From the NCBI GenBank assembly GCA_944328445.1, contig CALVHO010000004.1, positions 47,632-111,631 of the forward strand: a stretch of 64,000 nucleotides of DNA. The letters are read 5' to 3'. This DNA comes from an uncultured Clostridia bacterium (GTDB taxonomy: Bacteria > Bacillota > Clostridia > Christensenellales > Borkfalkiaceae). Every line of letters starts with the position of its first letter. The first letter of the stretch is position 1. Both the position numbers and the translations under genes were made by a program. The notes under the pieces were generated by a model. That model saw nothing but the letters and a program-made list of their open reading frames with translations, was not told the DNA's origin and did not search any database. This document shows, in pieces, positions 51,442-60,373 of the stretch.

Positions 51442-53226
51442 ATGAAATTGTGGAAAAAGATCGCAACGGTCGCCGTTGCGGGGCTGCTCGGGTTGGGGAC
51501 CCTTTCCTTTGCGGCCTGCTCCGATCCCTACGCCAATATGACGACCATCAACGTGCACTACTTCAACGGCGGCCTCGGTGACGACTGGATCATGGAGAGC
51601 ATCAGCCAGTTCGAGGCGATGTTCGCCAACGTCTCCTTCGAGGAGGGCAAAACGGGCGTGCACGTCTCGCTGACGGCCAATAAGGAGTTCAACGAACTGG
51701 CCACCTCCATGTCCACGGGCGCGGAGGGTGCGGACATCATCTACTCCGCCGAAGGCGACAGGGTGGAATTTTTGAACACCCCCGGCATCCTCTACGACAC
51801 GACGGCCATCGCCACCGAAAAGGTGTATGACGCCAACGGCGAAGTGCACCTCAACGCCGCGGGCAACGGGTTCGAAGTGCAGGCGGACGGCTATTCGATG
51901 TACGACCGCATGCTGCCGTATTACCGGGAAGCCTACAACCTCGCGGGCACCAAGTGGGCCAACAACGACGGCGACGTCAGCTTCTCGCTGCTGCCGTATG
52001 AGGACACCATCGCGGGCATCATCATCGACTACGACTTCTACGAAGAGCTGTGCGCAAAGTACAAACTTACCGACAAGATGACGGGCTACAAATACGAGGG
52101 CGACGCCGTCGCCATGCCCGGCACCTGGGACGAGTTCTTTGCCCTGCTCACGAACATGCGCGACAAGGATACCTCCGGCGCGGGCGGCGTTTCGGGCTTC
52201 ATGTACAGCATCGACTACTACACCCCGTCCATCGAGACGGCGGTCATCGCCGACGTCGACGGCACCGACGAGGGCGTGACCGATCCTTCGAAGTATTCGG
52301 GCATCCGCATGTTCGATACCTACCGGGGCGCCTACGACTTCAACAACAACGGCACCATCGATGAGGGCGAAACGATCACTTCCGAAAACTATTGGAAGCT
52401 CACGCAGACCAGGGGCATGGAGGCCATGGTGGAAGTGGCCGTCCGCCTGTTCGAGCACGGCTCGAACGGCAACGAGATCTACGACAACGGCGTCATGAAC
52501 AACCCCTCGTACAGCTCCGCGCAGATGGACTTCGTCATGAGCAAGAACAGCTCGACCGCGCCGCGCATCCTGGCCATCCTCGAAGGTGACTGGTGGGAGA
52601 ACGAGGCCCGCTCCTCCTTCGATTCGATGGGCAAATCGAACCCCGAAGACGCCTACGGCAAGCGCACCTTCCGCATGATGCCCATCCCGCACATGACGGC
52701 CGAGGAGGTCGAAGTTGGCAAGACCTACAAAGTCGGCAGCTTCTCGAACGGCTATCCGCTCATCCTCAACAACAAGACGCTCGCCGGCAACCCCGCCAAA
52801 GAGACGGTCGCCAAGCTGTGGGTGCAGTTCACCCATTCCGACAGCCAGATGAACCAGTTCACCAAATGGTCGGGTTCCGTGCGCCCCTACGATTACGAGA
52901 TCTCCGCCGAGGCCAAGGCGCAGCTCACGCCCTTTGCGCAGAGCGTCGTCACCATCCAGGAAGAGGACCGCAAGGAAGACGGCAAGATCGAGATCGTGCG
53001 CCGCAGCGACTTGTTGAAGTCTGACGAGGCCCGCCTCTCCACCGAGGCCAAGCCCTCCATCAACTTCATGACCGATAAATACGGCAACGCCGCCATCATC
53101 GCCAACATGGTCACGATGCGCAAGGACAAAAAGTCCTGGACGGGCGATGCCCAGATCGAAAGCATGGTGGAAGAGTACATGAACGGCATGCTCGCAAAGC
53201 GCGGCCACAGCAAGAGTGAGCTGTAA
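51442..53226 (+). CDS. Sugar ABC transporter substrate-binding lipoprotein (family 1)
   Basis: Extracytoplasmic solute-binding protein, 594 residues, larger than the usual 420-540. The lipobox is FAAC (Cys26). TTINVHYFNGG, FEAMFANVSFEE, PGTWDEFFALLTNMRDKD and LAILEGDWW follow the family 1 two-lobe fold. Residues 299-310 (DFNNNGTIDEGE) match an EF-hand-like calcium loop, unusual in this family. SINFMTDKYG and the C-terminal helices complete lobe 2. It delivers oligosaccharide to the two permeases encoded next. AAGGAGGAT precedes the ATG, 14 bases after the surface protein stop, consistent with one transcript. The sugar is unknown. Confidence 0.9.
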   Translation: MKLWKKIATVAVAGLLGLGTLSFAACSDPYANMTTINVHYFNGGLGDDWIMESISQFEAMFANVSFEEGKTGVHVSLTANKEFNELATSMSTGAEGADIIYSAEGDRVEFLNTPGILYDTTAIATEKVYDANGEVHLNAAGNGFEVQADGYSMYDRMLPYYREAYNLAGTKWANNDGDVSFSLLPYEDTIAGIIIDYDFYEELCAKYKLTDKMTGYKYEGDAVAMPGTWDEFFALLTNMRDKDTSGAGGVSGFMYSIDYYTPSIETAVIADVDGTDEGVTDPSKYSGIRMFDTYRGAYDFNNNGTIDEGETITSENYWKLTQTRGMEAMVEVAVRLFEHGSNGNEIYDNGVMNNPSYSSAQMDFVMSKNSSTAPRILAILEGDWWENEARSSFDSMGKSNPEDAYGKRTFRMMPIPHMTAEEVEVGKTYKVGSFSNGYPLILNNKTLAGNPAKETVAKLWVQFTHSDSQMNQFTKWSGSVRPYDYEISAEAKAQLTPFAQSVVTIQEEDRKEDGKIEIVRRSDLLKSDEARLSTEAKPSINFMTDKYGNAAIIANMVTMRKDKKSWTGDAQIESMVEEYMNGMLAKRGHSKSEL

Positions 53227-53244
53227 CGGCAAGAGAGGGGAAAG

Positions 53245-54285
53245 ATGAACGAACAGATCCGTGAGGGGACGGACCTGCGGGAGGAAGGCGAAAGCCTTCT
53301 CCTCCCGCCGCCCCCCAAAAAGAAGCGTAAGATGCTCGCCACCACGAAAAAGGCGCACATCTTCTGCATCTGCGTGCTCGCTTTCATGCTGGTGCAGTGG
53401 TGCATCTTCTTCGCCTACGGCAACATCAATTCCATCCTGCTGGCATTCCAGTACTTCGACCCCGCGGACGAGACGCAAAAGTTCTACGCCGCGAAGGACA
53501 TGTTTACCAACTTCGGCACCTTCCTGACCGACCTGTTCTCCTCCGAACGGCCGCTGGGCAGGTACTTCCTCACGGGCATGGTCTACCACCTCACGGGCCT
53601 GGTCTGCCTGCCCATCAGCCTCATCTTCGCCTTCATCATCTACAAAAAGATGCCCGCATCGGGGGTCATGAAGGTGGTGCTCTTCGTTCCCTCCATCATC
53701 TCGGCGATGGTCATCGCGCTGTTGTTCAAAACCTTCATGAACAGGGGTTTGCTGGGCGTGTGGACCAACGTTTTGGGCAAGGAGTACAACACGTTCAATT
53801 CGCCCCTGTCCGATAGCGGCAAGGTGTTCGGCGTGCTGCTCTTGTACCAGTTCTTCTTCGGCCTGCCCGGCTCGCTGCTCATCAACCTGGGCTCCATGAG
53901 CCGCACCCCCGAAGAGCTCGTCGAGTACGGCCGTCTGGAAGGGTTTTCGTACTTCCAGGAGTTCGTGCACCTGACGCTGCCGCTCATGTTCCCCGTGTTG
54001 CAGATCTATTGCCTGGGCATGTTCACCGGCTTCTTCACGGCGCAGGGCCCCTTGTACGCCATCTACGGAGACGGCGACAGCGGCACCTACCTGCCGGACA
54101 ACGCCATCTCCTTCGGCTACTACATGATGGTCTCGGCCATCTCCGATTCGATGCGCGGCGTCTCGCCCGAGTTCAGCTACGGCTACACCTCGGCGTCCAA
54201 CCTGCTGATCGGTCTGGTCTCCATCCCCATCGTGTACGGCACGAAAAAGTTGTTTGACCACTTCGACCCCGAAGCAGATTTTTAA
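53245..54285 (+). CDS. Sugar ABC transporter permease 1 (MalF/UgpA-like)
   Basis: Membrane permease, 346 residues. After an unusual hydrophilic N-terminal extension (about 30 residues including LLLPPPPKKKRKM), six helices follow the binding-protein-dependent permease fold: FCICVLAFMLVQWCIFF, then a conserved C-terminal half with the EAA-like loop EELVEYGRLEGFSYFQEF followed by VHLTLPLMFPV, which contacts the ATPase. It pairs with permease 2 encoded 12 bases downstream. No ATPase gene is present nearby, as is common when a shared MsmX-type ATPase serves many sugar importers. Confidence 0.92.
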   Translation: MNEQIREGTDLREEGESLLLPPPPKKKRKMLATTKKAHIFCICVLAFMLVQWCIFFAYGNINSILLAFQYFDPADETQKFYAAKDMFTNFGTFLTDLFSSERPLGRYFLTGMVYHLTGLVCLPISLIFAFIIYKKMPASGVMKVVLFVPSIISAMVIALLFKTFMNRGLLGVWTNVLGKEYNTFNSPLSDSGKVFGVLLLYQFFFGLPGSLLINLGSMSRTPEELVEYGRLEGFSYFQEFVHLTLPLMFPVLQIYCLGMFTGFFTAQGPLYAIYGDGDSGTYLPDNAISFGYYMMVSAISDSMRGVSPEFSYGYTSASNLLIGLVSIPIVYGTKKLFDHFDPEADF

Positions 54286-54297
54286 GGAGGGAAAACG

Positions 54298-55266
54298 ATG
54301 CAAAACGAAAACGAAAGATCGGTTTCCCCCGTGCAGGCGGGGCCTGCCGGACCCTCTGGCAAAGGAGACGCCGTCAAAAAAGCCGTGCGCAAGATCTCGC
54401 GCGGCATCTTCCCCGGCGTGGCCTGGGCGGCCGTCATCCTCTGGTGCCTGATCTTCTTGCTGCTCATCTTCTGGGCCTTCATCAACAGCTTGAAGTCGTA
54501 CATCAACTTCTACGAAGACCCGCTCTTCTTCCCCAAGAAGGGGGAGGCGTACGGCTGGAACTTCTCCAACTACGCCAAGGCATTTTCCGCGCTCAAAGTG
54601 ATGCGTAACAGCGAGTACATCACCGCGCCGCGCATGCTGCTCAACAGCTTGCTCTACGCGGTGGGCTCGGGCGGCGTTTCGGTCATCACGGCCTGCCTCG
54701 CCAGCTACATCCTCGCCAAGTACAGCTACCTCAAATGGGTGCGCGGGCTGTGGGTCATCGTTCTTTTGACCAACTACCTGCCCATCTCCTCGTCGCTGGC
54801 GGCCAACATCAAGCTGCTCTCCGACCTGGGCCTGTACGATTCGATCCTCGGCATCATCTTCTGGCAGTGCGGTGCCTTCGGGTACATATTCCTCATCTAT
54901 TACGCAACGTGGAAGAGCGTTTCATGGAGCTATGCCGAGGCCGCCTTCATCGACGGCGCGGGGCACTTCCGCACCATGCTGCTCATCATGTGGCCGATGA
55001 CCAGGACCATCTTCGGCGTCCTGTTCATCCAGCAGTTCATCACCCTCTGGAACGACTATATGACGCCCATCATCTACCTGCCGAGTTACCCGAACTTATC
55101 CTACGGCGCCTACCAGTTCCAGTTCTCCGTGGCCGACACGGAGATCGCCACCACGCCCAACCAGATCGCGGGCCTTCTGATGCTGGCGCTCCCCGTATTC
55201 GTGCTGTTTATGATATTCCGCAACAAACTGATGGGTTCGCTCACCTTGGGCGGCCTCAAAGGCTGA
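54298..55266 (+). CDS. Sugar ABC transporter permease 2 (MalG/LacG-like)
   Basis: Membrane permease, 322 residues, MalG-type. An N-terminal hydrophilic part (about 40 residues) precedes the first helix (WAAVILWCLIFLLLIFWAF). Further helices follow, with the EAA motif AEAAFIDGAGHFRTMLLIM (near residue 216) that docks onto the ATPase, and a final helix ending MIFRNKLMGSLTLGGLKG, the characteristic MalG-type C-terminus. GGAGG precedes the ATG. With the upstream permease and binding protein it forms an importer that needs an external ATPase. Confidence 0.92.
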   Translation: MQNENERSVSPVQAGPAGPSGKGDAVKKAVRKISRGIFPGVAWAAVILWCLIFLLLIFWAFINSLKSYINFYEDPLFFPKKGEAYGWNFSNYAKAFSALKVMRNSEYITAPRMLLNSLLYAVGSGGVSVITACLASYILAKYSYLKWVRGLWVIVLLTNYLPISSSLAANIKLLSDLGLYDSILGIIFWQCGAFGYIFLIYYATWKSVSWSYAEAAFIDGAGHFRTMLLIMWPMTRTIFGVLFIQQFITLWNDYMTPIIYLPSYPNLSYGAYQFQFSVADTEIATTPNQIAGLLMLALPVFVLFMIFRNKLMGSLTLGGLKG

Positions 55267-55279
55267 TCAGGAGAAAATC

Positions 55280-58200
55280 ATGGCAAAAAGTAAAAAAAGG
55301 ATCGTCATTTTCATCCTCGCGGCGTTGCTCGCCGTGTGCAGCGTGCTCGTGTTCACGGGCGTCGTTGCACAGGAGCGGGCAGCGGCCTCGCCCAAGGCGC
55401 TTTGGTCGCTGCCGCAGGGCGTCACCGCCGAGGAGAATACCCCCGTGCCCGACTATATGCTCTACGGCAAGGAGTTGGACACGGACAACAACCTGACCGA
55501 ATACACCCAAGGCTCCGACCTGAACCTGGAAGCCTGGCAGCAGAACGGCATCAAGTTCACCGCTTCCGCCGTCAACCGCTGGGTGGAGTTCGGCAACGTT
55601 GTGGATATCTCCGAGTACACCAAGGAAGACGTGCTTTTGGCCTTCACCCCGCTGGCCTCGGCGCGCGGCAATACGGACTTCAACGAATTTGACGTCAAGA
55701 TCACCGACGCCGAAGACGAGGACAACTACATCCTCATCAAGATCCGCCCGTCGCAGTGGTTCCCCGCCACCTTCACCGCCGAAACGGCGGATATGGGGCC
55801 GCTCGGCTACCAGTACGGCGACTACCGCGCCAATTACGACGGCGGTCTCTCCTCCTTCAACGATAAGTACCACGTCGGCTTTGACGGCACCACCAACGAG
55901 TCCGCCCTTGTCTCCAACGAGCTCAAATTCGACAAGAGCGAGGCGCGCCACCGTTCCATCATCCTGCATTACGACTTTGCGGACAAGGCGATCTGGGTGA
56001 CGGGCCAGCAGGGCTGGGTGTACTGCATCATGGACCTCGATTGGAGCGAATCCGTCGGCTACGGCCATGAATGGGAAGGCTTTTCGAGCGGCAAGGTCAA
56101 ACTCTCCTTCTGCTCCAAACAGCACCGTTCGAGCGAGCCTTCGTACATGGTGCTCAACGCCTTCAACACGCCCATGAACGGCACCTCCGTCACCGACACG
56201 GAGGCCCCCGTCATCTCCTTCGGGCCCGAAGTGCAGGGCACTTCCGCCCCCTCGGCGCTGGTAGACAAGGCGTACAAACTGCCGACGTATACCTGCACCG
56301 ACGCCGTTTCGGGCGATCTCACCTGCAACGTCACCGTCAAAGGCCCCGACGGCGAGTCCGTATCCCTCAACGAGGACGGCACGCTGACGGCGACCAAAGC
56401 GGGCTTCTACACCCTCACGTACAGCGCGGCCGACGCGGCGGGCAACCCCGTCTCCCGTACGCTGCGCATCACGGCCTCTAAGGCCGTGCCCGCCGTCACC
56501 GTGGAACCGGAAGCGGCGCAGGCGGACGTCACGGTGGGGCAGGAGGTCAACGTCCCCGAAGTCACCATCACGGCGGCCGAGGGCGCGTACATCGTGAACA
56601 GCTCCGTCAAAGTGGTGCGCTCGGGTTCCGAAACGGTCACCGTCGAGGACGGCAAGTTCGTTCCGCTGTTTGCGGGCGATTACCGCATCGAATACGCCGC
56701 CACCGACTGGCTCGGCTACACCCATGCCGCGATCGTCACCGTTAAAGTCGATGCGGGGAGCGGCACGGCCACCCACGGGCAGCTGCAACAGCTGCGCCGC
56801 CTGTTCGACGGCGTGCGCGTCACCCTGCCCGAGGTCTACGCCTACGACTACAAGACCGTGCCCGGCGTCGGCATCGCCAAGACCGCCACGGTCACCCTGA
56901 CGGGCACGGGCGACAAAGCTAACGTTTCGGAAACGCTGCCCGCGGGCTCCGTCTTCACCCCCGATAAGGAAAAGTTCGGCGATACGCTGAAAGTCACCTA
57001 CAAAGTGGGAGGTGAGACGGTCAAAGAGTACACGGTGGATATCTGGGACAGGCCCGACGAGGACGCCGACGATTACGTCGACGACGGCGAGTACCAGCTT
57101 GAAAACTACTTCGAGTTGGGCGACGGTACGCAGGTGGACTACAACGGCGCCGACGACAAGCTCGAACATTACTACATCGTCGCGGACAACCACGTCGACA
57201 GCGGCGACGCAGCGGTCGGCGACGGCGAAAACGGGCCCGCGGTCGGCGACGGCACCGGGGCGACGCGCACCTTCGGGTTCGTCAACCCGCTGCGCGGAGA
57301 CGGCTTTGAACTGAGCTTCTTCGTCCCCGTCGCGCACCGCAACTTCAAGTCCATCACCATCAAGCTGCGCGATTCCTTCGATGCGAGCGTGGGCTTCGAT
57401 ATCAAGCTGGAAGACATCACGAGCTCCAACAACCCTTCGTTTGCCAACAGCTACACCTTCCTCACCACGAACGGCGGCGAAAAGTACACCCTGCTCGGCA
57501 CCTACAACTACATGCGCAATGCCGCAAAAGAGGGTGAAGCGGCGAAGTGGGAGGAAGTTTCGAGCATGCTCACCATCGTCTACCGCGACGGCGCCATCTA
57601 CGACCGCAACGGAGACGAGGTGTGCAAGATCACCGAAAACTTCGACGGCAAGAGCAGCTGGAACGGCTTCCCTTCGGGTCAGCTCTATTTCGACATGGTG
57701 ATCGAAGGCGTCGGCGCGCTGCCAAACGTCATCGACCCGGAAGACAAGAACGCCGAGATCGGCGACGACGCCGCCATCGCGCTCTCCGCGCTGTGCGGCC
57801 AGGCCTTCTTCGTCGAATGGAAGGACGAGGACGGGCTGGAAAACTTCTCCGATACGATCGCCCCGCAGGTGGTGCTGGTCGGGTCCTTCCCCGAGAACGT
57901 GGCCATCGGCAACGTCGTCGAGATCCCCATCCTCGCCGCGTATGACGCGCTTTCGCCCTACGTGGAAGTCACCGTCACGGTGCAGGCGCCCGACGGCAGC
58001 GCGGTTTACATGAACGAACCGCTGACCGAAGGCCTCACCTTCACCGTGAACAGCTTCGGCACCTACTTCGTCCGCTATACGGCGACGGATGCGTCCGGCA
58101 ACGTGCGTTCGTCCACGTACAGCGTCTCGGCGGCGGATACCACCGCGCCGACCATCGCGCTGTCCGGGTACGAAGACCTGCAAGGCAAGGCGGGCAAAAA

Positions 58201-58429
58201 GGTGAACATCCCCACCGCCGTCGTGCAGGACGAGCGCGACACCGCGCCCCGCCTGTTCATCTACGTCATTGACCCGAGTGCCGCCATGGAATGCCTGGGC
58301 GAGGTCACCGTCGAGAACGCGATCACGTCCTTCACGCCCGAAGTGGCAGGGGAGTACACCGTGCTCTATTACGCCATCGACGCCGATTACAATGCCGCGA
58401 TCGAGACGGTCACGGTCGTCATCGAATGA
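55280..58429 (+). CDS. 1049-residue exported modular protein with beta-sandwich and Ig-like domains
   Basis: An N-terminal signal sequence (IVIFILAALLAVCSVLVFTGV) without a lipobox, then a jelly-roll-like domain (about 60-300, with NRWVEFGNVVDISEY and GWVYCIMDLDW), two to three Ig-like domains (about 305-600, opening DTEAPVISFGPE and closing YTLTYSAADAAGN), a second beta-sandwich (about 615-865, with FELSFFVPVAHRNFKSITIK and LTIVYRDGAIYDRNGD), and two more Ig-like domains to the end. There is no C-terminal anchor, so it is secreted or held by the signal anchor. It resembles the 1509-residue protein in plan but not closely in sequence. Lying between the permeases and the hydrolases, it probably helps capture glycan outside the cell. 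Confidence 0.65.
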   Translation: MAKSKKRIVIFILAALLAVCSVLVFTGVVAQERAAASPKALWSLPQGVTAEENTPVPDYMLYGKELDTDNNLTEYTQGSDLNLEAWQQNGIKFTASAVNRWVEFGNVVDISEYTKEDVLLAFTPLASARGNTDFNEFDVKITDAEDEDNYILIKIRPSQWFPATFTAETADMGPLGYQYGDYRANYDGGLSSFNDKYHVGFDGTTNESALVSNELKFDKSEARHRSIILHYDFADKAIWVTGQQGWVYCIMDLDWSESVGYGHEWEGFSSGKVKLSFCSKQHRSSEPSYMVLNAFNTPMNGTSVTDTEAPVISFGPEVQGTSAPSALVDKAYKLPTYTCTDAVSGDLTCNVTVKGPDGESVSLNEDGTLTATKAGFYTLTYSAADAAGNPVSRTLRITASKAVPAVTVEPEAAQADVTVGQEVNVPEVTITAAEGAYIVNSSVKVVRSGSETVTVEDGKFVPLFAGDYRIEYAATDWLGYTHAAIVTVKVDAGSGTATHGQLQQLRRLFDGVRVTLPEVYAYDYKTVPGVGIAKTATVTLTGTGDKANVSETLPAGSVFTPDKEKFGDTLKVTYKVGGETVKEYTVDIWDRPDEDADDYVDDGEYQLENYFELGDGTQVDYNGADDKLEHYYIVADNHVDSGDAAVGDGENGPAVGDGTGATRTFGFVNPLRGDGFELSFFVPVAHRNFKSITIKLRDSFDASVGFDIKLEDITSSNNPSFANSYTFLTTNGGEKYTLLGTYNYMRNAAKEGEAAKWEEVSSMLTIVYRDGAIYDRNGDEVCKITENFDGKSSWNGFPSGQLYFDMVIEGVGALPNVIDPEDKNAEIGDDAAIALSALCGQAFFVEWKDEDGLENFSDTIAPQVVLVGSFPENVAIGNVVEIPILAAYDALSPYVEVTVTVQAPDGSAVYMNEPLTEGLTFTVNSFGTYFVRYTATDASGNVRSSTYSVSAADTTAPTIALSGYEDLQGKAGKKVNIPTAVVQDERDTAPRLFIYVIDPSAAMECLGEVTVENAITSFTPEVAGEYTVLYYAIDADYNAAIETVTVVIE

Positions 58430-58437
58430 GGTGAACT

Positions 58438-60354
58438 ATGAATAAAATCGTTAAGATCCTGACAATCGCCGTCCTGCTCGTGGCGCTGTGCCTGCCCTTT
58501 GCGGCATGCGGCAAGGGCGACGACACGCTGAAAGATACCGACATCGTGCTGGCCGACGGCGGCGCCACGGAGTATTCCGTGGTCATCGCCGCCGAGGCCA
58601 CCGCGGCCGAACAGTACGCGGCCGAGCTCCTGCAAAAGCAGTTCGAGGCGGCGACGGGCGCCTCCATCGCCATCAAGACGGACGGCGGCGGCCTCGACGA
58701 GGGCGCCAAGGTGCTCTCCGTCGGCAAGACCTCCGTCTGGCAGGCCAGCGGCCTCACGCTGGAAAAGGACGAGCTCAACGAGGACGGCTTCAAGATCAAG
58801 CGCTACGGCAACACCGTGGTGATGGGCGGATTCAACGGCCGCGGCACCATCTATTCCGTGCAGGAGTTTTTGAAGTACCAGTTCAATTACGAAGTGTACG
58901 CCACCGACGAGACCTACATCGAGCCCGTGCAGAAGGCGATGCTCAAAGACTATGACATCGTCGAAACGCCCGCCTTCCGCGAACGCGCCTTCGACGGCTT
59001 GGCCGCCTACAACGCCGAGTACGCCACCGCGCTGCGCCTCAACCCCAGCACCAACGTCGCCGAGTTCGACTACGGCAACTCCCGTGACTGGATCCTCGCC
59101 GCGCACTCCTATTACCAGATCATCCCCAACACCAACGACACGACCTACGGCCTGCCCAACTACAACGACAAGGAAGATCCGGAGCATTACCATCCGGAAT
59201 GGTTCGCGGCCGGGCAGATCTGCCTGACCGACGAGCTCCTCAAACAGACGTTCGTCGAGAACTTGAAGATCATCATCAAGCAGACGGAGCACGGCAAGAT
59301 CGTCTCGTTGGGTGAAAACGACGGCGCGGGCTATTGCAACTGCGACAAGTGCATGGCCGAAAAGTCGGCTTACGGCCTCAGCGGCGCCATCGTCCGCTTC
59401 ATGAACTACGTCGTGACCGAGGTGGAAAAAGATCCCGAGATCGCCGCCCGCGGGCTGGTCTACTGCATGTTCGGCTACACGGCCAGCGGCAGCATCATCC
59501 CGCCCGTCAATGCCAATACGGGCGAGATCCTCGACGAGAGCTGCCGCCCCTGCGACAAGCTGTACGTGCGCGTCACGCCGCTCAACCCCACCTGCTACAA
59601 GCACCCGTGGACGGATACGGACTGCTCTTACAACAAGAACATCCTCGAATACTTCCGCGGCTGGAAGAGCATTACCGACAACATCGCGGTCTGGGACTAC
59701 AACACCAATTACAGCGCGTACTACTTCTTCTACGACAACTTTGATTCCTTGCAGGAGAACCTGCGCTTCTACCGCGACGAGATCGGCGTCGTCTATCTCA
59801 ACCGCGAGAACACGACGGGTTCCGAGCTGCGCTCTCTGGCCGACCTCGATACCTACCTCAACGCCAAGCTGATGTGGGATCCGGACGAAAACGTGAACGA
59901 GCTCATCGACTCCTTCCTGGTCAACTTCTACAAAGAAGGCGCGCCGTACATCGAAAAGTACATTCAGCTCATGCGCTCCAACGTCAACATGCTGGATGAG
60001 ACCCTCACGGAAGGCTACCATCTGCTGTGCTACCAGGATGCGGGCGATCTGGCCAAGTACTGGCCCAAGCGCGTGCTCGAACAGGCGCTCGACCTCCTCG
60101 GACAGGCGCAGGCGGCCTACCTGCCCTTGCAGGAGACCGATCCCGCCCTCTACGAAACGATGTACAACCGCGTGCTCAAAGAGAGCGTGTGCGTGCGCTA
60201 CATGATCCTTTCCAATTTCCAGACCTATTACCCCGGCGATACCGCTCGGCTGAACGAGATGGCCGCGCAGTTCGAGGCCGACGCCGAAAAGGTGCAGGGC
60301 ACGATGTACCGCGAGGGTACGAGTACGGACCAGTTCATCGATTCGTTGCGTTGA
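58438..60354 (+). CDS. DUF4838 domain lipoprotein, putative surface glycoside hydrolase
   Basis: A 638-residue lipoprotein (lipobox FAAC, Cys24). The N-terminal part (about 35-150) has the pattern of a GH67/GH20-type N-terminal domain: VVIAAEATAAEQYAAELLQKQ and GRGTIYSVQEFLKYQF. The middle is a TIM-barrel-like DUF4838 domain with SLGENDGAGYCNCDKCMAE, a Cys-x-Cys-x-x-Cys cluster typical of this group, and conserved WDYNTNYSAYYFFYDNF. The C-terminus is helical. Relatives are found in polysaccharide utilisation loci and are suspected glycosidases, but activity is not proven. It starts nine bases after the modular protein gene and would act at the outer face of the membrane. Confidence 0.8.
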   Translation: MNKIVKILTIAVLLVALCLPFAACGKGDDTLKDTDIVLADGGATEYSVVIAAEATAAEQYAAELLQKQFEAATGASIAIKTDGGGLDEGAKVLSVGKTSVWQASGLTLEKDELNEDGFKIKRYGNTVVMGGFNGRGTIYSVQEFLKYQFNYEVYATDETYIEPVQKAMLKDYDIVETPAFRERAFDGLAAYNAEYATALRLNPSTNVAEFDYGNSRDWILAAHSYYQIIPNTNDTTYGLPNYNDKEDPEHYHPEWFAAGQICLTDELLKQTFVENLKIIIKQTEHGKIVSLGENDGAGYCNCDKCMAEKSAYGLSGAIVRFMNYVVTEVEKDPEIAARGLVYCMFGYTASGSIIPPVNANTGEILDESCRPCDKLYVRVTPLNPTCYKHPWTDTDCSYNKNILEYFRGWKSITDNIAVWDYNTNYSAYYFFYDNFDSLQENLRFYRDEIGVVYLNRENTTGSELRSLADLDTYLNAKLMWDPDENVNELIDSFLVNFYKEGAPYIEKYIQLMRSNVNMLDETLTEGYHLLCYQDAGDLAKYWPKRVLEQALDLLGQAQAAYLPLQETDPALYETMYNRVLKESVCVRYMILSNFQTYYPGDTARLNEMAAQFEADAEKVQGTMYREGTSTDQFIDSLR

Positions 60355-60373
60355 CCGCGCACGGAGGCTTACA

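Noticed and set aside
46835..51466. A 1543-codon minus-strand open frame opposite the giant surface protein
   Set aside because: Shadow of the real gene: no ribosome site, and composition is His/Val/Gly-rich noise mirroring the sense codons.
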